Translations under genes and position numbers: made by a program
Assembly: GCA_029555415.1 (NCBI GenBank)
Contig: JAKPSI010000064.1
Coordinates: 27,425 to 91,424 of the forward strand
DNA: 64,000 bases
DNA from: Bacteroidota bacterium
GTDB lineage: Bacteria; Bacteroidota; Bacteroidia; Chitinophagales; Chitinophagaceae
Reading direction: 5' to 3'
Notes under the pieces: generated by a model
Database searches by the model: none
Told to the model about the DNA's origin: nothing
Seen by the model: the letters and a program-made list of their open reading frames with translations, nothing else
In this document: positions 53,460 through 62,565 of the stretch, piece after piece
Numbering within the stretch: position 1 is the first letter of the stretch
Layout of the letters: each line of letters starts with the position of its first letter

Positions 53460-54290
53460 TTAAGCACGGCCTTGCATGGCGCTCAGCATATTTCCGTAAA
53501 TATTGTTGAGTTTGCCGAGGTTGGTTGCCAGCATCGCGATCTGATCGTGAGCTTTCTTAGCATCGCCAACACTGCCTTCCATGGCTGCAGAAGCGTTCAC
53601 CAGGTTGCTATAGAACTGGTTCATTGCTTTCAGGTGATTGTTCGTATCCTGTAATTCCAGTTCGTAGATGGTATTCAGGGAACCGAGGTTCTTGGTGAGT
53701 ACCTGTACCTGCTCGTGGAATTGTTTTGTACCGTCAGCAGCGGCGTTGAAGTGCTGGATGCTGTTGGCAGCACCTACATACGCATCTTTCATTTGGCCGA
53801 GTGCAGTAGCGGCTTCTTTGGTTTTTGCGGTATAGTCACCGGTTGCAGAAACGACATCGGTCAGATCTGACATTTTATCTACCGTAGAGCCTAATTTTTT
53901 AAAGTTTTCTCCCAGGCGACCGAGGTTAGCCGGAGTGATATCAGCTTCACGCAGCATATCTTCCATTTTAGTGAGGGCGGGGTTACCACCACCACCACCG
54001 GGAAGGGTGAGCGGAGTTACTTCGAATTTACCGGTACGTGCTTTCTCCACATCGGGGTGTTCGTTGATGTTGGGGAAATAACGCTGCCAATGCGGTTCTT
54101 CCGGAGGAGGAACCAGGAATGCCATGACGAGGAATACAATTGCTTCAGAGATCAATCCCACCATGATGGCGTAGTCGGCGCCGTTCCAGTGGAGGATTTT
54201 CATCATCGCTGCGAAGATTACTACCGCTGCGAAGAAACTGAATAAGAAGTTGAGTACTACCTGGCCTTTCGCTGTTTTAAAGAAGAGCAT
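53460..54290 (-). CDS. gldL: T9SS/gliding motor stator protein GldL
   Basis: 276 residues. Two membrane helices near the N-terminus (FLFSFFAAVVIFAAMMKIL at about 15-35 and YAIMVGLISEAIVFLVMAFL at about 40-60), followed by a long cytoplasmic Gly-rich and coiled-coil region. His34-type and Glu49 residues in the helices (KILHWNGAD, LISEAIVF) fit the proton pathway proposed for GldL. Works with GldM. A small hairpin lies in the gap before it. Confidence 0.96.
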   Translation of the reverse strand: MLFFKTAKGQVVLNFLFSFFAAVVIFAAMMKILHWNGADYAIMVGLISEAIVFLVMAFLVPPPEEPHWQRYFPNINEHPDVEKARTGKFEVTPLTLPGGGGGNPALTKMEDMLREADITPANLGRLGENFKKLGSTVDKMSDLTDVVSATGDYTAKTKEAATALGQMKDAYVGAANSIQHFNAAADGTKQFHEQVQVLTKNLGSLNTIYELELQDTNNHLKAMNQFYSNLVNASAAMEGSVGDAKKAHDQIAMLATNLGKLNNIYGNMLSAMQGRA

Positions 54291-54373
54291 AGAGGGTTCG
54301 TTTTATAGGTGATTTAAATTTTAAACAAGTTGGTTTGTTCCGATAATGGGTCGGTCAAAAGCAGTCGTAAATG

Positions 54374-54391
54374 AAAGCCCCGTGGGGCTTT
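54374..54391. terminator. Small hairpin between gldK and gldL
   Basis: AAAGCCC-CGTG-GGGCTTT lies 4 bp downstream of the gldK stop (minus strand). The T-run after it is poor on the gldK strand (CATTT) and better on the other. It may attenuate or stabilise message ends within the operon rather than end it. Confidence 0.45.
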
Positions 54392-54394
54392 TAA

Positions 54395-55708
54395 TTATTT
54401 TTTACGGCCTTTTTCAGGAGGTGCGGGCAGATCGATCACACGGCGGAAACCGATGTATGACTTCGCTGAATCCTGGTACTCGTATGTACTTGTACCATTC
54501 TGCAGGTAGTAGCCAACATCCTTCCAGCTGCCGCCACGGATGATCTTACGCTTCATCAGCGGGGGATCATCATCTTTGGCGTTCCAGCGAACATCGGGGT
54601 TCATATCATGCTGGAAGTTGTTACGGCCTTCATAATATATGGAAGAAGTCCATTCTGCTACGTTGCCTGACATGCAATACAGACCGAAATCGTTAGGCCA
54701 GTAAGCATCAGCGCGCACGGTATAGAAACCGCCGTCTTCAGGATAGTTACCACGGCCGGGTTTGAAGTTGGCCATTAAGCAACCTTTTTTGTTTCTCAGG
54801 TAATAGTTACCCCAGGGGAACATCGTTTGGGAACGGCCACCACGTGCGGCATACTCCCATTGTGCTTCCGTAGGCAGGCGGAAATCTGATTCCTGTGCCC
54901 TTTTCTTGGAGTCGAGGAAAGTATTGAGGTATTGCGTGCTCCAGTTACAGAATGCTTCAGCTTGTTTCCAGTTCACACCAACTACCGGATAGTTACCGAA
55001 AGCGGGGTGAGAGAAATAACGCTTGGTCATCGGCTCATTGTAAGAATAAGCGAAGTCACGGATCCATACCAGTGTATCGGGATAGATCGGCGTGTCTTTC
55101 TTCACGATGAATTTACCGCGGGGTTTGCTGGCATTTTCTCTTTTTGCAGCTTCCTTCAGATCCAGTACCTCAGAATGGTAGATGATCTTGGAAGGATCGA
55201 TGTCTTTCTTGCCGTTGATCCTGTCCTCAGGAGAAAGGATCAGATCGGTATTGCCTAATGCTTCGATGGATTTGGGATCATTCCATTTGAAGGTTTTCAT
55301 TTTGGCCTGGTCAATGTACTCGACACCATCAGCACCGGCTTTCACAAAACCGAGCTTACGGGCAGCGACAGAGTCACGGACCCAGTAAACGAACTGACGA
55401 TACTCATTGTTGGTAATTTCGGTAGCATCCATCCAGAATCCGCTGATAGAAACGGACCGGTTACGGGCGCTGAACGCATAAGCGGGATCCTCATCAGAGG
55501 GTCCCATGTGGAAGGTTCCCTGCGGGATGAACACCATGCCGGGAGGCTTCGGGAGCGTATACTTGCTTCCGGGCGCAACTCCATGCACCTGACCATCGTT
55601 AGGCAGACTTCCACCTTTACTGTTCTTTTTCCCCAGAATTCCGCAACTGGAAATCACTGACATGCAGGCAACTGCGTAGAGGGTGTAATACAGGTTTTTC
55701 ATTTTCAT
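54395..55708 (-). CDS. gldK: T9SS/gliding motility lipoprotein GldK
   Basis: 437 residues from ATG 55708 (ATG 55702 is also possible). The signal MKNLYYTLYAVACMSVISSC is a lipoprotein signal. The rest is a formylglycine-generating-enzyme-like fold (about 60-430) with VFIPQGTFHMGPSDEDPAY, RLPTEAQWEYAARGG and the C-terminal IRGGSWKDVGYYLQNG and YIGFRRV. It forms the outer-membrane-associated ring with GldN. An open frame extends 25 codons upstream, but the promoter and signal peptide fix this start. Confidence 0.95.
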   Translation of the reverse strand: MKMKNLYYTLYAVACMSVISSCGILGKKNSKGGSLPNDGQVHGVAPGSKYTLPKPPGMVFIPQGTFHMGPSDEDPAYAFSARNRSVSISGFWMDATEITNNEYRQFVYWVRDSVAARKLGFVKAGADGVEYIDQAKMKTFKWNDPKSIEALGNTDLILSPEDRINGKKDIDPSKIIYHSEVLDLKEAAKRENASKPRGKFIVKKDTPIYPDTLVWIRDFAYSYNEPMTKRYFSHPAFGNYPVVGVNWKQAEAFCNWSTQYLNTFLDSKKRAQESDFRLPTEAQWEYAARGGRSQTMFPWGNYYLRNKKGCLMANFKPGRGNYPEDGGFYTVRADAYWPNDFGLYCMSGNVAEWTSSIYYEGRNNFQHDMNPDVRWNAKDDDPPLMKRKIIRGGSWKDVGYYLQNGTSTYEYQDSAKSYIGFRRVIDLPAPPEKGRKK

Positions 55709-55727
55709 ACACTTAAAGGGTATTGGG

Positions 55728-55761
55728 CAAATATAATGTTTTGAGCTTTTTACCGGCACAA
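55728..55761 (-). promoter_or_regulatory. Promoter of the gldKLMN operon
   Basis: On the minus strand TTG (55759-55761), 23-bp spacer, TATATTTG (55728-55735): both elements match the Bacteroidota consensus. The gldK ATG at 55708 follows by 19 bp, leaving a short untranslated leader without a Shine-Dalgarno site. Confidence 0.7.
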
Positions 55762-55853
55762 CGTTAAAGTTTATTTTTTTCAATTCAAAGCGTGTTTTTC
55801 GCAGTAAAATTTCTAACGGTACTTGTGGCGGTTTTATTGCATTAACAAAAAAA

Positions 55854-57932
55854 TTATTCGTGTTGTGGAGCCTTGTTTTTCAGTAACATAAGGTCTTTTA
55901 CGGAAAATACCGGGGCAAGGCAAGTGTAATTACTACATTTAAAAATTGCAGGATTCACGGTCGTTTTTTTGCCCTGCAACAATGGAAATTCGTCATCAGG
56001 GTTATCACTTACCTGGATCACCCGGTTCGGTATGTATTCTTTCAGCAATTCGGGCAACAACTCCTTCGCCCCATTTCCCACCACCGCGATCTCTTCCGTT
56101 CCGGCCGTTCCTTCCAGTAAAAGGGATGCCCAGTTCCCAAACGAGGTTGGGTACTTCAACGTTGCCTCCCCAAGGGTAGCCAGCATATTCCGGCTCTGTT
56201 CCCGCCATTCCGGGTTATCCAGCAACAGCCCTAATTGCCACAATACCTGCGCCATCACTGCATTTCCGGAGGGCTGGGCCCCGTCATACATTTCTTTTTT
56301 CCGGACAATGATATCCGGCTGGCCGGCCGGGGTATAATAAAAACAGGGACCACCCTCCTCCCGGAACTGTTCCTGAACCTCACCCGTCAGCGCCTCCGCC
56401 TTCCTTAACCAGGCAGGGTCCGCACTCACTTCCGATAACTGCAAAAGAGCCTGAATGAGGTATGCCTGATCATCAAGAAATGCAGGATATTTTGCTTTTC
56501 CGTCCTTCCAGGTATGTTTCAGCCCCCCATCATCGCCCGCAAATTCCCGCAACAGGAACTCCATATTTTGGAGGGCCAGGTCCAGAAATTCTTTTTTACC
56601 GGTAGCGGCATAGGCATGACTCAGGGCGGTATTCATCAGGGCATTCCACCCCAGGATCACTTTATCATCCAGTCCGGGCCGGATCCTTTTATCCCGGATC
56701 GCCATCAGTTTTTCCCTGCCCCGTTGCAAAACCGCTCTCAATTCCTCCTCTCCGATACCTTCCGACTCCGCAAAAGCCGGCGTTTCGGTCAGCACACGGG
56801 GTATATTGTTCCCTTTTTCACCGGGGTGACCCTCATTCCAGTTCCCGCGGGGAGTTATATCATAATACCGGCAGAACAATGCCCCTTCATCCCCGAGCGC
56901 TTCCATCACCTCTTTGTAGTCCCAGGTATAGAACTTCCCCTCCACCCCTTCACTATCGGCATCCAGCGCGGCATAAAATCCGCCATCCGGATGCATGAGT
57001 TCCCGTTGTACGAAAGAGATGGTATCATTCATAACGTCCATGTACATACGCTTTCCGGTGATCTGGTACGCTTCACTGATCACCGATACCAGCAGCGCGT
57101 TATCGTACAGCATTTTTTCGAAGTGCGGGACCAGCCATTCCGTATCCGTGGAATATCGCGCAAACCCGCCACCCATCTGATCGTAAAGACCCCCGTTGCA
57201 CATTTTATCAATGCTCAGCAAGGCTTGTTCCTTCCCTTCCGGATGACCGAATAAATGATCATACCGCAGCAAAAAACGGATGGTGAATGTTTGGGGGAAC
57301 TTGGGTGCGCGTCCGAATCCGCCCCACTCTTTATCCGCTGAACGCATCGCATTTTCCGCCGCTTGTTTCATTTTGGCGGGCGTGAATAATCCATCAGCCG
57401 GCGCATTGCTTAAGCCGAACTGATTGGCCTGCAACAAATGCGCGGTAAGGTTCTCCGCCTGCGCGTCGATCTCATGCCTTCTTTCCTGAAATGCATCCGA
57501 CACATTTTCCAGCACCTCCAGCCAGGAAGGCCTGTTATATGCGCGTTGCGGCGGGTAATAGGTACCACCATAAAAAGGTTTGGCCTCAGGGGTCAGGAAC
57601 ACATTGAGCGGCCAGCCCCCGCTGCCGGTCATGGCCTGTACCGCATCCATATAGATATGATCCAGATCCGGGCGTTCTTCCCGGTCGATCTTGATGTTGA
57701 TGAAATGCTCATTCATGTAAGCAGCGGTCACTTCATTCTCGAAGCTTTCCCTTTCCATGACATGGCACCAGTGGCATGCCGCATAGCCGATGCTGACCAG
57801 TACCGGCTTGTTCTCCTTCCTGGCTTTTTCCAGCGCGGCCTCACTCCAGGGATGCCAGTCCACCGGATTATGGGCGTGCTGCAACAGATAAGGACTGCTT
57901 TCATGTATGAGTGCATTGGTATGCTTGTGCAT
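55854..57932 (-). CDS. YyaL/SSP411 family thioredoxin-domain protein (DUF255)
   Basis: About 692 residues from ATG 57932; a GTG nine codons upstream is also in frame. The N-terminal thioredoxin-like domain opens with [20 protein letters not shown] and contains CHWC at 53-56. The remainder (about 180-690) is an (alpha/alpha)6 barrel of the type in sugar epimerases, with [11 protein letters not shown] and [14 protein letters not shown]. The family is known from YyaL and human SPATA20; biochemical role unknown. It is the gene between hemD and gldK on the same strand, after a terminator. Confidence 0.92.
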   Translation of the reverse strand: MHKHTNALIHESSPYLLQHAHNPVDWHPWSEAALEKARKENKPVLVSIGYAACHWCHVMERESFENEVTAAYMNEHFINIKIDREERPDLDHIYMDAVQAMTGSGGWPLNVFLTPEAKPFYGGTYYPPQRAYNRPSWLEVLENVSDAFQERRHEIDAQAENLTAHLLQANQFGLSNAPADGLFTPAKMKQAAENAMRSADKEWGGFGRAPKFPQTFTIRFLLRYDHLFGHPEGKEQALLSIDKMCNGGLYDQMGGGFARYSTDTEWLVPHFEKMLYDNALLVSVISEAYQITGKRMYMDVMNDTISFVQRELMHPDGGFYAALDADSEGVEGKFYTWDYKEVMEALGDEGALFCRYYDITPRGNWNEGHPGEKGNNIPRVLTETPAFAESEGIGEEELRAVLQRGREKLMAIRDKRIRPGLDDKVILGWNALMNTALSHAYAATGKKEFLDLALQNMEFLLREFAGDDGGLKHTWKDGKAKYPAFLDDQAYLIQALLQLSEVSADPAWLRKAEALTGEVQEQFREEGGPCFYYTPAGQPDIIVRKKEMYDGAQPSGNAVMAQVLWQLGLLLDNPEWREQSRNMLATLGEATLKYPTSFGNWASLLLEGTAGTEEIAVVGNGAKELLPELLKEYIPNRVIQVSDNPDDEFPLLQGKKTTVNPAIFKCSNYTCLAPVFSVKDLMLLKNKAPQHE

Positions 57933-58008
57933 GGCAAATGGATGAAGGGTGAAGTTCACTATTTAACACGGTACGGAGAAAAAGGTTAGGCCGGCAGAGA
58001 ATAAAAAA

Positions 58009-58034
58009 TCCCGTTCTGCAGTTGCGGAACGGGA
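58009..58034 (-). terminator. Terminator of hemD
   Basis: TCCCGTTC and GAACGGGA form an 8-bp stem with a partly paired 10-nt loop; on the minus strand it is followed by TTTTTTAT. It ends the DUF4271-hemD unit and separates it from the YyaL-like gene. Confidence 0.9.
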
Positions 58035-58055
58035 CAGTCTTTTAAGATCAGCTCA

Positions 58056-58856
58056 TCATTTCTTCTTTTTCATGGAAGAAAGGTATTGCTCCAAAGCCGC
58101 TACCATGCTGGGTGTTTGGGGCTGGGGTGCTTTGATGCCGAGCTGAAGGCCCGCATCTTCCACTGCTTTGGATGTATTACTGCCGAAGGCACCGATCACG
58201 GTACCATTCTGCTTGTATTTGGGTAAATTATCGAACAATGATTTCACACCGCTGGGCGTGAAGAAGCAGATCATGTCATATTCATTCTTCGTCAGCATTT
58301 CTTTTACATCATTGCTGACACTGCGGTACATGAACGCGAGTATGAACTCGCAGCCATTGGTCTTGAGCCAGTTCACGATCTCATTATCCTGCTGGTTCTC
58401 GGAACAGACATACAGGAATTTCTCATTGCCTTTATGTTTGTTGATCACGTCGAACATGCTCTTGTTGGTGCCATCGGCGCCAAAGAAGACCTTGCGTTTG
58501 CGGTAGAGAATGAATTTCTGGAGATAGAGTGCGACCGCTTCGGTGATGCAGAAGTATTTGGTATCCTGAGAAACCGCGACTTTCAGTTCTTCGCAGGTGC
58601 GGAAGAAATGGTCGATCGCGTTGCGGCTGGTGAAGATCACGCCGGTATAGTTCTGTATCTCGATCTTTTGTTTGCGGAAATCCTTGCCCGGGATCGCTTC
58701 CAGACGGATGAAGGGCTGAAAATCGAGTACGATATTGTACTTCCTTCCCAGTTCAAAATATGGAGACTTATCGCTTTCAGGTCTTGGCTGTGTGATCAGT
58801 ATCTTTTGGATCGCCTTGACCTTTGTTTCTGCCTTAGTTACCCCGGTTTTACTCAT
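58056..58856 (-). CDS. hemD: Uroporphyrinogen-III synthase
   Basis: 266 residues from ATG 58856 (an upstream ATG adds nine residues). Two Rossmann-like halves typical of HemD: KILITQPRPESDKSPYFELG, TGVIFTSRNAIDHFF, DMICFFTPSGVKSLF and GAFGSNTSKAVEDAG. It closes hydroxymethylbilane to uroporphyrinogen III in haem synthesis. The Lys-rich N- and C-termini (KKKK) are unusual but common in Bacteroidota versions. It follows the DUF4271 gene, an arrangement also seen near gld genes of other Bacteroidota. Confidence 0.88.
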   Translation of the reverse strand: MSKTGVTKAETKVKAIQKILITQPRPESDKSPYFELGRKYNIVLDFQPFIRLEAIPGKDFRKQKIEIQNYTGVIFTSRNAIDHFFRTCEELKVAVSQDTKYFCITEAVALYLQKFILYRKRKVFFGADGTNKSMFDVINKHKGNEKFLYVCSENQQDNEIVNWLKTNGCEFILAFMYRSVSNDVKEMLTKNEYDMICFFTPSGVKSLFDNLPKYKQNGTVIGAFGSNTSKAVEDAGLQLGIKAPQPQTPSMVAALEQYLSSMKKKK

Positions 58857-58880
58857 GTGCTGCCTGGCTGAATTTGGCTG

Positions 58881-58888
58881 CAAAGTTA
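58881..58888 (-). promoter_or_regulatory. Candidate internal -7 box for hemD
   Basis: TAACTTTG on the minus strand matches TAnnTTTG and lies 25 bp before the hemD ATG; it overlaps the stop region of the DUF4271 gene. No TTG at -33 was seen. Confidence 0.3.
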
Positions 58889-59839
58889 AGCAGTTTGGGT
58901 AAAAAATACCAATAAACCCTTATAAATGAGCAAGACAGGGGCGATCTCAAAGGCACAGAGGTATAAAAAGAAATGAAAAGGATTGACCCTGACCTGATTA
59001 CGGACCGCTCCAAAAGTGAGGACCAGCCTGTATAAGAGGAGTCCGCCCACCCCGCACCAGGAGATCACAAGGGCAGCGGAATAACCAGGTTCTTCCATGA
59101 AAGCCAGGCAGATAACTACGGGTAACAGGAAGATCCCGACCATCTTATTGACCACAAAAACGATGAACACGTAGGCACTGGCGGCTTCTTCCATATTGAA
59201 GATCCAGCCGGAAAGCTTGAGTCCGAGGAATTTGATGAAGTAGATGGCGGAAAGGGCGAGTGCCGCGTAAACGAACAATAGCCAGAAAGGTACCGAGGGC
59301 CCCAGCTTGAAATGCTGCAGGATGATATCGATATACAATCCTGCTGTAATTACATAAAAACCATTCAGCATCAGCGAAGGCAGGGGGGTCTGCATCAGCT
59401 GTTCCCGGATCTGACGCTGCTTGAGTGTGGTGCGGAAGAATAACCGGAACAGGTCATTGAAATATTTGGGAAAGGCCTGCCGCATCCCGGCAAAGAAAAG
59501 ACACAATGCCACCAGGATATAAAAAATGAGTTCCTTGCCCTGGTATCTCCGGACTTCTTTCCGGATCATCCGGGGCGCAGCACTGATCTGGAACCAGCGG
59601 TTATGCCTGAGTGCTTCGGCGGTCATTTGTGGGCCGGAAGGGATGCCGGGCGTGCTCATCACCCAACCTGTATCGGTGGAGGGTTTACGGACCAGCTCCA
59701 GTGTTTCCGCTTTAACCGTTGCCGTCAGTGAATCCGCAGGTTTTGGAAGACTGTCGCGGTGCAATGAATCCACGGCAGGCTGCGCCCAAAGGCTTCCGGT
59801 ACCGGCCAGTAATAAGATCCACAAAAAAAGATTCCGCAT
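58886..59839 (-). CDS. DUF4271 membrane protein
   Basis: About 317 residues from ATG 59839 with signal peptide (MRNLFLWILLLAGTGSLWA), a polar region to about 100, then about six to seven membrane helices to the end. The DUF4271 family is restricted to Bacteroidota and often precedes hemD and gld genes. The -7 box at 59861 supports this start over the one nine codons upstream. Function unknown. It ends 29 bp before the hemD start. Confidence 0.85.
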   Translation of the reverse strand: MRNLFLWILLLAGTGSLWAQPAVDSLHRDSLPKPADSLTATVKAETLELVRKPSTDTGWVMSTPGIPSGPQMTAEALRHNRWFQISAAPRMIRKEVRRYQGKELIFYILVALCLFFAGMRQAFPKYFNDLFRLFFRTTLKQRQIREQLMQTPLPSLMLNGFYVITAGLYIDIILQHFKLGPSVPFWLLFVYAALALSAIYFIKFLGLKLSGWIFNMEEAASAYVFIVFVVNKMVGIFLLPVVICLAFMEEPGYSAALVISWCGVGGLLLYRLVLTFGAVRNQVRVNPFHFFLYLCAFEIAPVLLIYKGLLVFFTQTA

Positions 59840-59860
59840 CCGCTGATTTTGATTTCGCTG

Positions 59861-59868
59861 CAAAAGTA
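59861..59868 (-). promoter_or_regulatory. Candidate -7 box of the DUF4271-hemD unit
   Basis: TACTTTTG on the minus strand matches TAnnTTTG exactly, 21 bp before the chosen DUF4271 start. Upstream only TTA rather than TTG is present at about -33. Confidence 0.4.
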
Positions 59869-59890
59869 TGGAGCTGCGGGATAACTCGCC

Positions 59891-60679
59891 TCAGTAGTTA
59901 AAGGTTTTCAGCACCTTCAGATCGATATCGGTCACATCGAAACGAACGATGGTGGTCCCGAAAATATCGCGTTTGAGCTGTTGCCCGAATTCATCGACCA
60001 TTTTGTAGGTATTCTCGTTCGCATAATCGCTTTTGACGGGAAACCGGATCCAGACCGAATCTCCTTCCAGCTGGCGAATGATGAAATTGGAATGACCTCC
60101 TGCAGTGAAGAACTCTTTTTCCTTCAGATATGCGAACAGACGCTTCGCATCATTCCCGGGGATATTATCCGTATAGAACATTTTGTTGTCGTCCATATCC
60201 AGCCGCTTCATGGCTTTCAGTTCATCCCCTACTTTATCGGCAACGTTCAGCAACTCAGGCTGGAACGCGATCTTCTTTTTCTCTGTGAAAAGATTGTCCG
60301 TGAAAAAAATATCGACAGGCAGTCCGTTGAAATGCGTTTTGCTCAGGTTCGCTCCGCTCAAAGCAAAACTATGATCGAGTTCGGGATAACTGGCGAATGC
60401 TTTCTCGTCCATCACAAAGCGGATCTCAATGCGGTCCTTGTTCTTCAGTAGCTGCACGGAACGCACCTTTTCATCTGACTGAAAGAAGTTCATCTCTTTC
60501 AGATACGCGCCCAGCGATTTTGCATCGGCTTCGGTCACACCTTCCCCTTTGTAATAAACTTCACCCCTGGTACCATCGACGGTGATCTTTTTTCCGTAAT
60601 TGACATTGCTGCAGGAAACGAATAATACCAGCAGACTGCATGCCAGCAGATAGCCGGTGCGGGTGAGTAAGTTGCGCAT
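59891..60679 (-). CDS. Two-repeat lipoprotein, function unknown
   Basis: 262 residues, lipoprotein signal ending LLVLFVSC (Cys at about 23). The mature part contains two copies of one domain: GEVYYKGEGVTEADAKSLGA, with YLKEMNFFQ and later IEIRFVM, and NKMFYTDNIPGNDAKRLFAY, with LKEKEFFTAGG and VWIRFPV. The copies are about 120 residues apart and equal in length, indicating internal duplication. No family recognised. It lies 29 bp after the BamA/TamA-like gene on the same strand, so the two are probably co-transcribed. Confidence 0.78.
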   Translation of the reverse strand: MRNLLTRTGYLLACSLLVLFVSCSNVNYGKKITVDGTRGEVYYKGEGVTEADAKSLGAYLKEMNFFQSDEKVRSVQLLKNKDRIEIRFVMDEKAFASYPELDHSFALSGANLSKTHFNGLPVDIFFTDNLFTEKKKIAFQPELLNVADKVGDELKAMKRLDMDDNKMFYTDNIPGNDAKRLFAYLKEKEFFTAGGHSNFIIRQLEGDSVWIRFPVKSDYANENTYKMVDEFGQQLKRDIFGTTIVRFDVTDIDLKVLKTFNY

Positions 60680-60708
60680 GATGGTAAATTTTACAGAAAG
60701 GTACCGGT

Positions 60709-62505
60709 TCAGAAGTAATTAATGAAACCGAAGTGGATCTTGGATTGGCGCAGGTTGAAATTCAGATCGTTTCGTTTACCGACGGCCCAGGCCATGTTGA
60801 AGATGCCGGCTTTGGTTTCGAAAGCGAGACCCAGTCCACCACTGATATAAGTATAACTGACCCGGTTGTTCTGGCTGAAATTGGCGCCCCAACCCAGATC
60901 GGTGAGACCGTAGAAATAAGAATTCCTTCCGATGAGGTAATGGTATTCGGCGGTGGCCACCGCATAACGGGAAAGGAACTGACTTTCTTCATCAAAACCG
61001 CGGAGCATTTTAAAACCACCCAGCTGGAACAATTCATTTCTGTACACGCGGCCGCTCTGCAGGAAACCCGCGTTCAGCATCGTTTTGAACGTACTGCGGG
61101 CGCCGGCCGGAAAATAATGCGCGCCATTGAAGCGGATACGGAACTGATAGGTTTTTCTGGACGCGGTATCATACAGGGTACCGAAATTGAATGCGGGATC
61201 AGCGGGATCCTTCAGCTCCATGATCTGGTTGTTCTTTTTCAGCTGCCGCGATCCAAGTGTAGTGAGCACAGACCAATCATTACCGGTGCGGGGATTGAAA
61301 CGATAATCAGTATTGTTGAAACTATATTCCAGTCCGAGGTTGAGCGAACTCACATCTGCAGCATCCGGTAAGCGACGATACTGAAGGATGTAATTCGTAT
61401 TCACACCATCGACCAGTGTCTGAAAGCGCTGAATGAAAAGTTTACCAGAGCGGTGTGCATCCAGTGCGTACATGGCCCCGAGCTGGAAATTAACGTTGAG
61501 GAAGCTGCTGTCCTTTTTGTACATGTCGAATGAGAAGTCAAGCCCGACAGGACTATGCAAAAAATAAGGATGCTGATAGAGAATATTGAGACGCGGTGAC
61601 TTGACCTGCAGTTGCTGCCAGTTGAATCCGATCGTTTCGCCATTGCCGAGCGCGTTGCGCAGATTGATATTCGCTTCACCGGTGATGAGCATCTTCTTAC
61701 TGCTGAGCAGATCGTTATTGGGCAGGAATCCGACGAGCAGGTTGATCTGGCTGCTGCGTTTGGGTTTAAGGTAGAGATTGAGGACCGAACCGGTACCGAG
61801 CAGACTCATATCCGAACCTCTCGTTTCTTCCGCCCATGGCAGTTCAGTGATACGCCGGCTGACATCCTTCAGTTTCTCCCGGTTGTATAAACTGCCATTG
61901 GGAATACCCAGATACTTTTGAAGGAAATAATTGGAGACATGCAAATTGCCGTAGACCCGGATGCTGTCGATCTTGTAACGCGGGCCGGGATCGGCTTTCC
62001 AGCGGGCGTATAATTTTTCACCGTCGAGCGATTGGCTGTCGAGCGCCACTTTCGCGAAGGGGTGTCCGTTCTTTTCATAATACACGAGCATCTTTTCCTG
62101 CCATTGCTGAACAGTATTGTAATCGAGCTGATGACCGGTAAAAGCGCGTTCATCCCAGCCGATCTCTCTGAGCATGACGGGATCCAGTGCGCGGGTATCG
62201 GGTACATCCCAGAGGTATGCGCGTCCGGTGTACAGGACCACAATACCGGAAAGGGAATCCAGCTGGATGCTATCGACGGATGCGGCCGCATATCCTTTTG
62301 AACGAAGCAGGGAGGGCAGTTTGCTGACATAGGCCATACAGGCGGTGCGGCTGTCGAATTTCGTTTGCAGTGACAGTGAAGCGGGAATACTGTCCGGCGG
62401 ATCACCGGCACCTCTGTATTGCAGCGTATAGTTCTCCTGTGCGGCGGCAGTGATGCCCAGCAACAAAAAAAGTAAAACCGGTATTTGCCTGCTTAATTTT
62501 GTCAA
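60709..62505 (-). CDS. BamA/TamA-like outer membrane protein
   Basis: 598 residues with a signal peptide (ITAAAQ end at about 22), POTRA-like domains (about 25-245, with YKIDSIRVYGNLHVSNYFLQ) and a 16-strand-type beta-barrel (about 260-598) with RVYRNELFQLGGFKMLRGFD and GLGLAFETKAGIFNMAWAVG. The motif GGFKMLRGF resembles the conserved lid-loop region of BamA/TpsB proteins. Shorter than BamA itself (about 800 residues), closer to TamA; a role in translocation or insertion of envelope proteins is likely. TTG start at 62503-62505. Divergent from hemW. Confidence 0.86.
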   Translation of the reverse strand: MTKLSRQIPVLLFLLLGITAAAQENYTLQYRGAGDPPDSIPASLSLQTKFDSRTACMAYVSKLPSLLRSKGYAAASVDSIQLDSLSGIVVLYTGRAYLWDVPDTRALDPVMLREIGWDERAFTGHQLDYNTVQQWQEKMLVYYEKNGHPFAKVALDSQSLDGEKLYARWKADPGPRYKIDSIRVYGNLHVSNYFLQKYLGIPNGSLYNREKLKDVSRRITELPWAEETRGSDMSLLGTGSVLNLYLKPKRSSQINLLVGFLPNNDLLSSKKMLITGEANINLRNALGNGETIGFNWQQLQVKSPRLNILYQHPYFLHSPVGLDFSFDMYKKDSSFLNVNFQLGAMYALDAHRSGKLFIQRFQTLVDGVNTNYILQYRRLPDAADVSSLNLGLEYSFNNTDYRFNPRTGNDWSVLTTLGSRQLKKNNQIMELKDPADPAFNFGTLYDTASRKTYQFRIRFNGAHYFPAGARSTFKTMLNAGFLQSGRVYRNELFQLGGFKMLRGFDEESQFLSRYAVATAEYHYLIGRNSYFYGLTDLGWGANFSQNNRVSYTYISGGLGLAFETKAGIFNMAWAVGKRNDLNFNLRQSKIHFGFINYF

Positions 62506-62565
62506 TACTTCCGGATTGTTGCCGGTTGGCGTTCCATAAAAATATTCATTAAATCACAATTCCGC

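Noticed and set aside
55709..55783. Longer N-terminus for GldK
   Set aside because: It would begin upstream of the consensus promoter, and the lipoprotein signal begins at 55708 or 55702.
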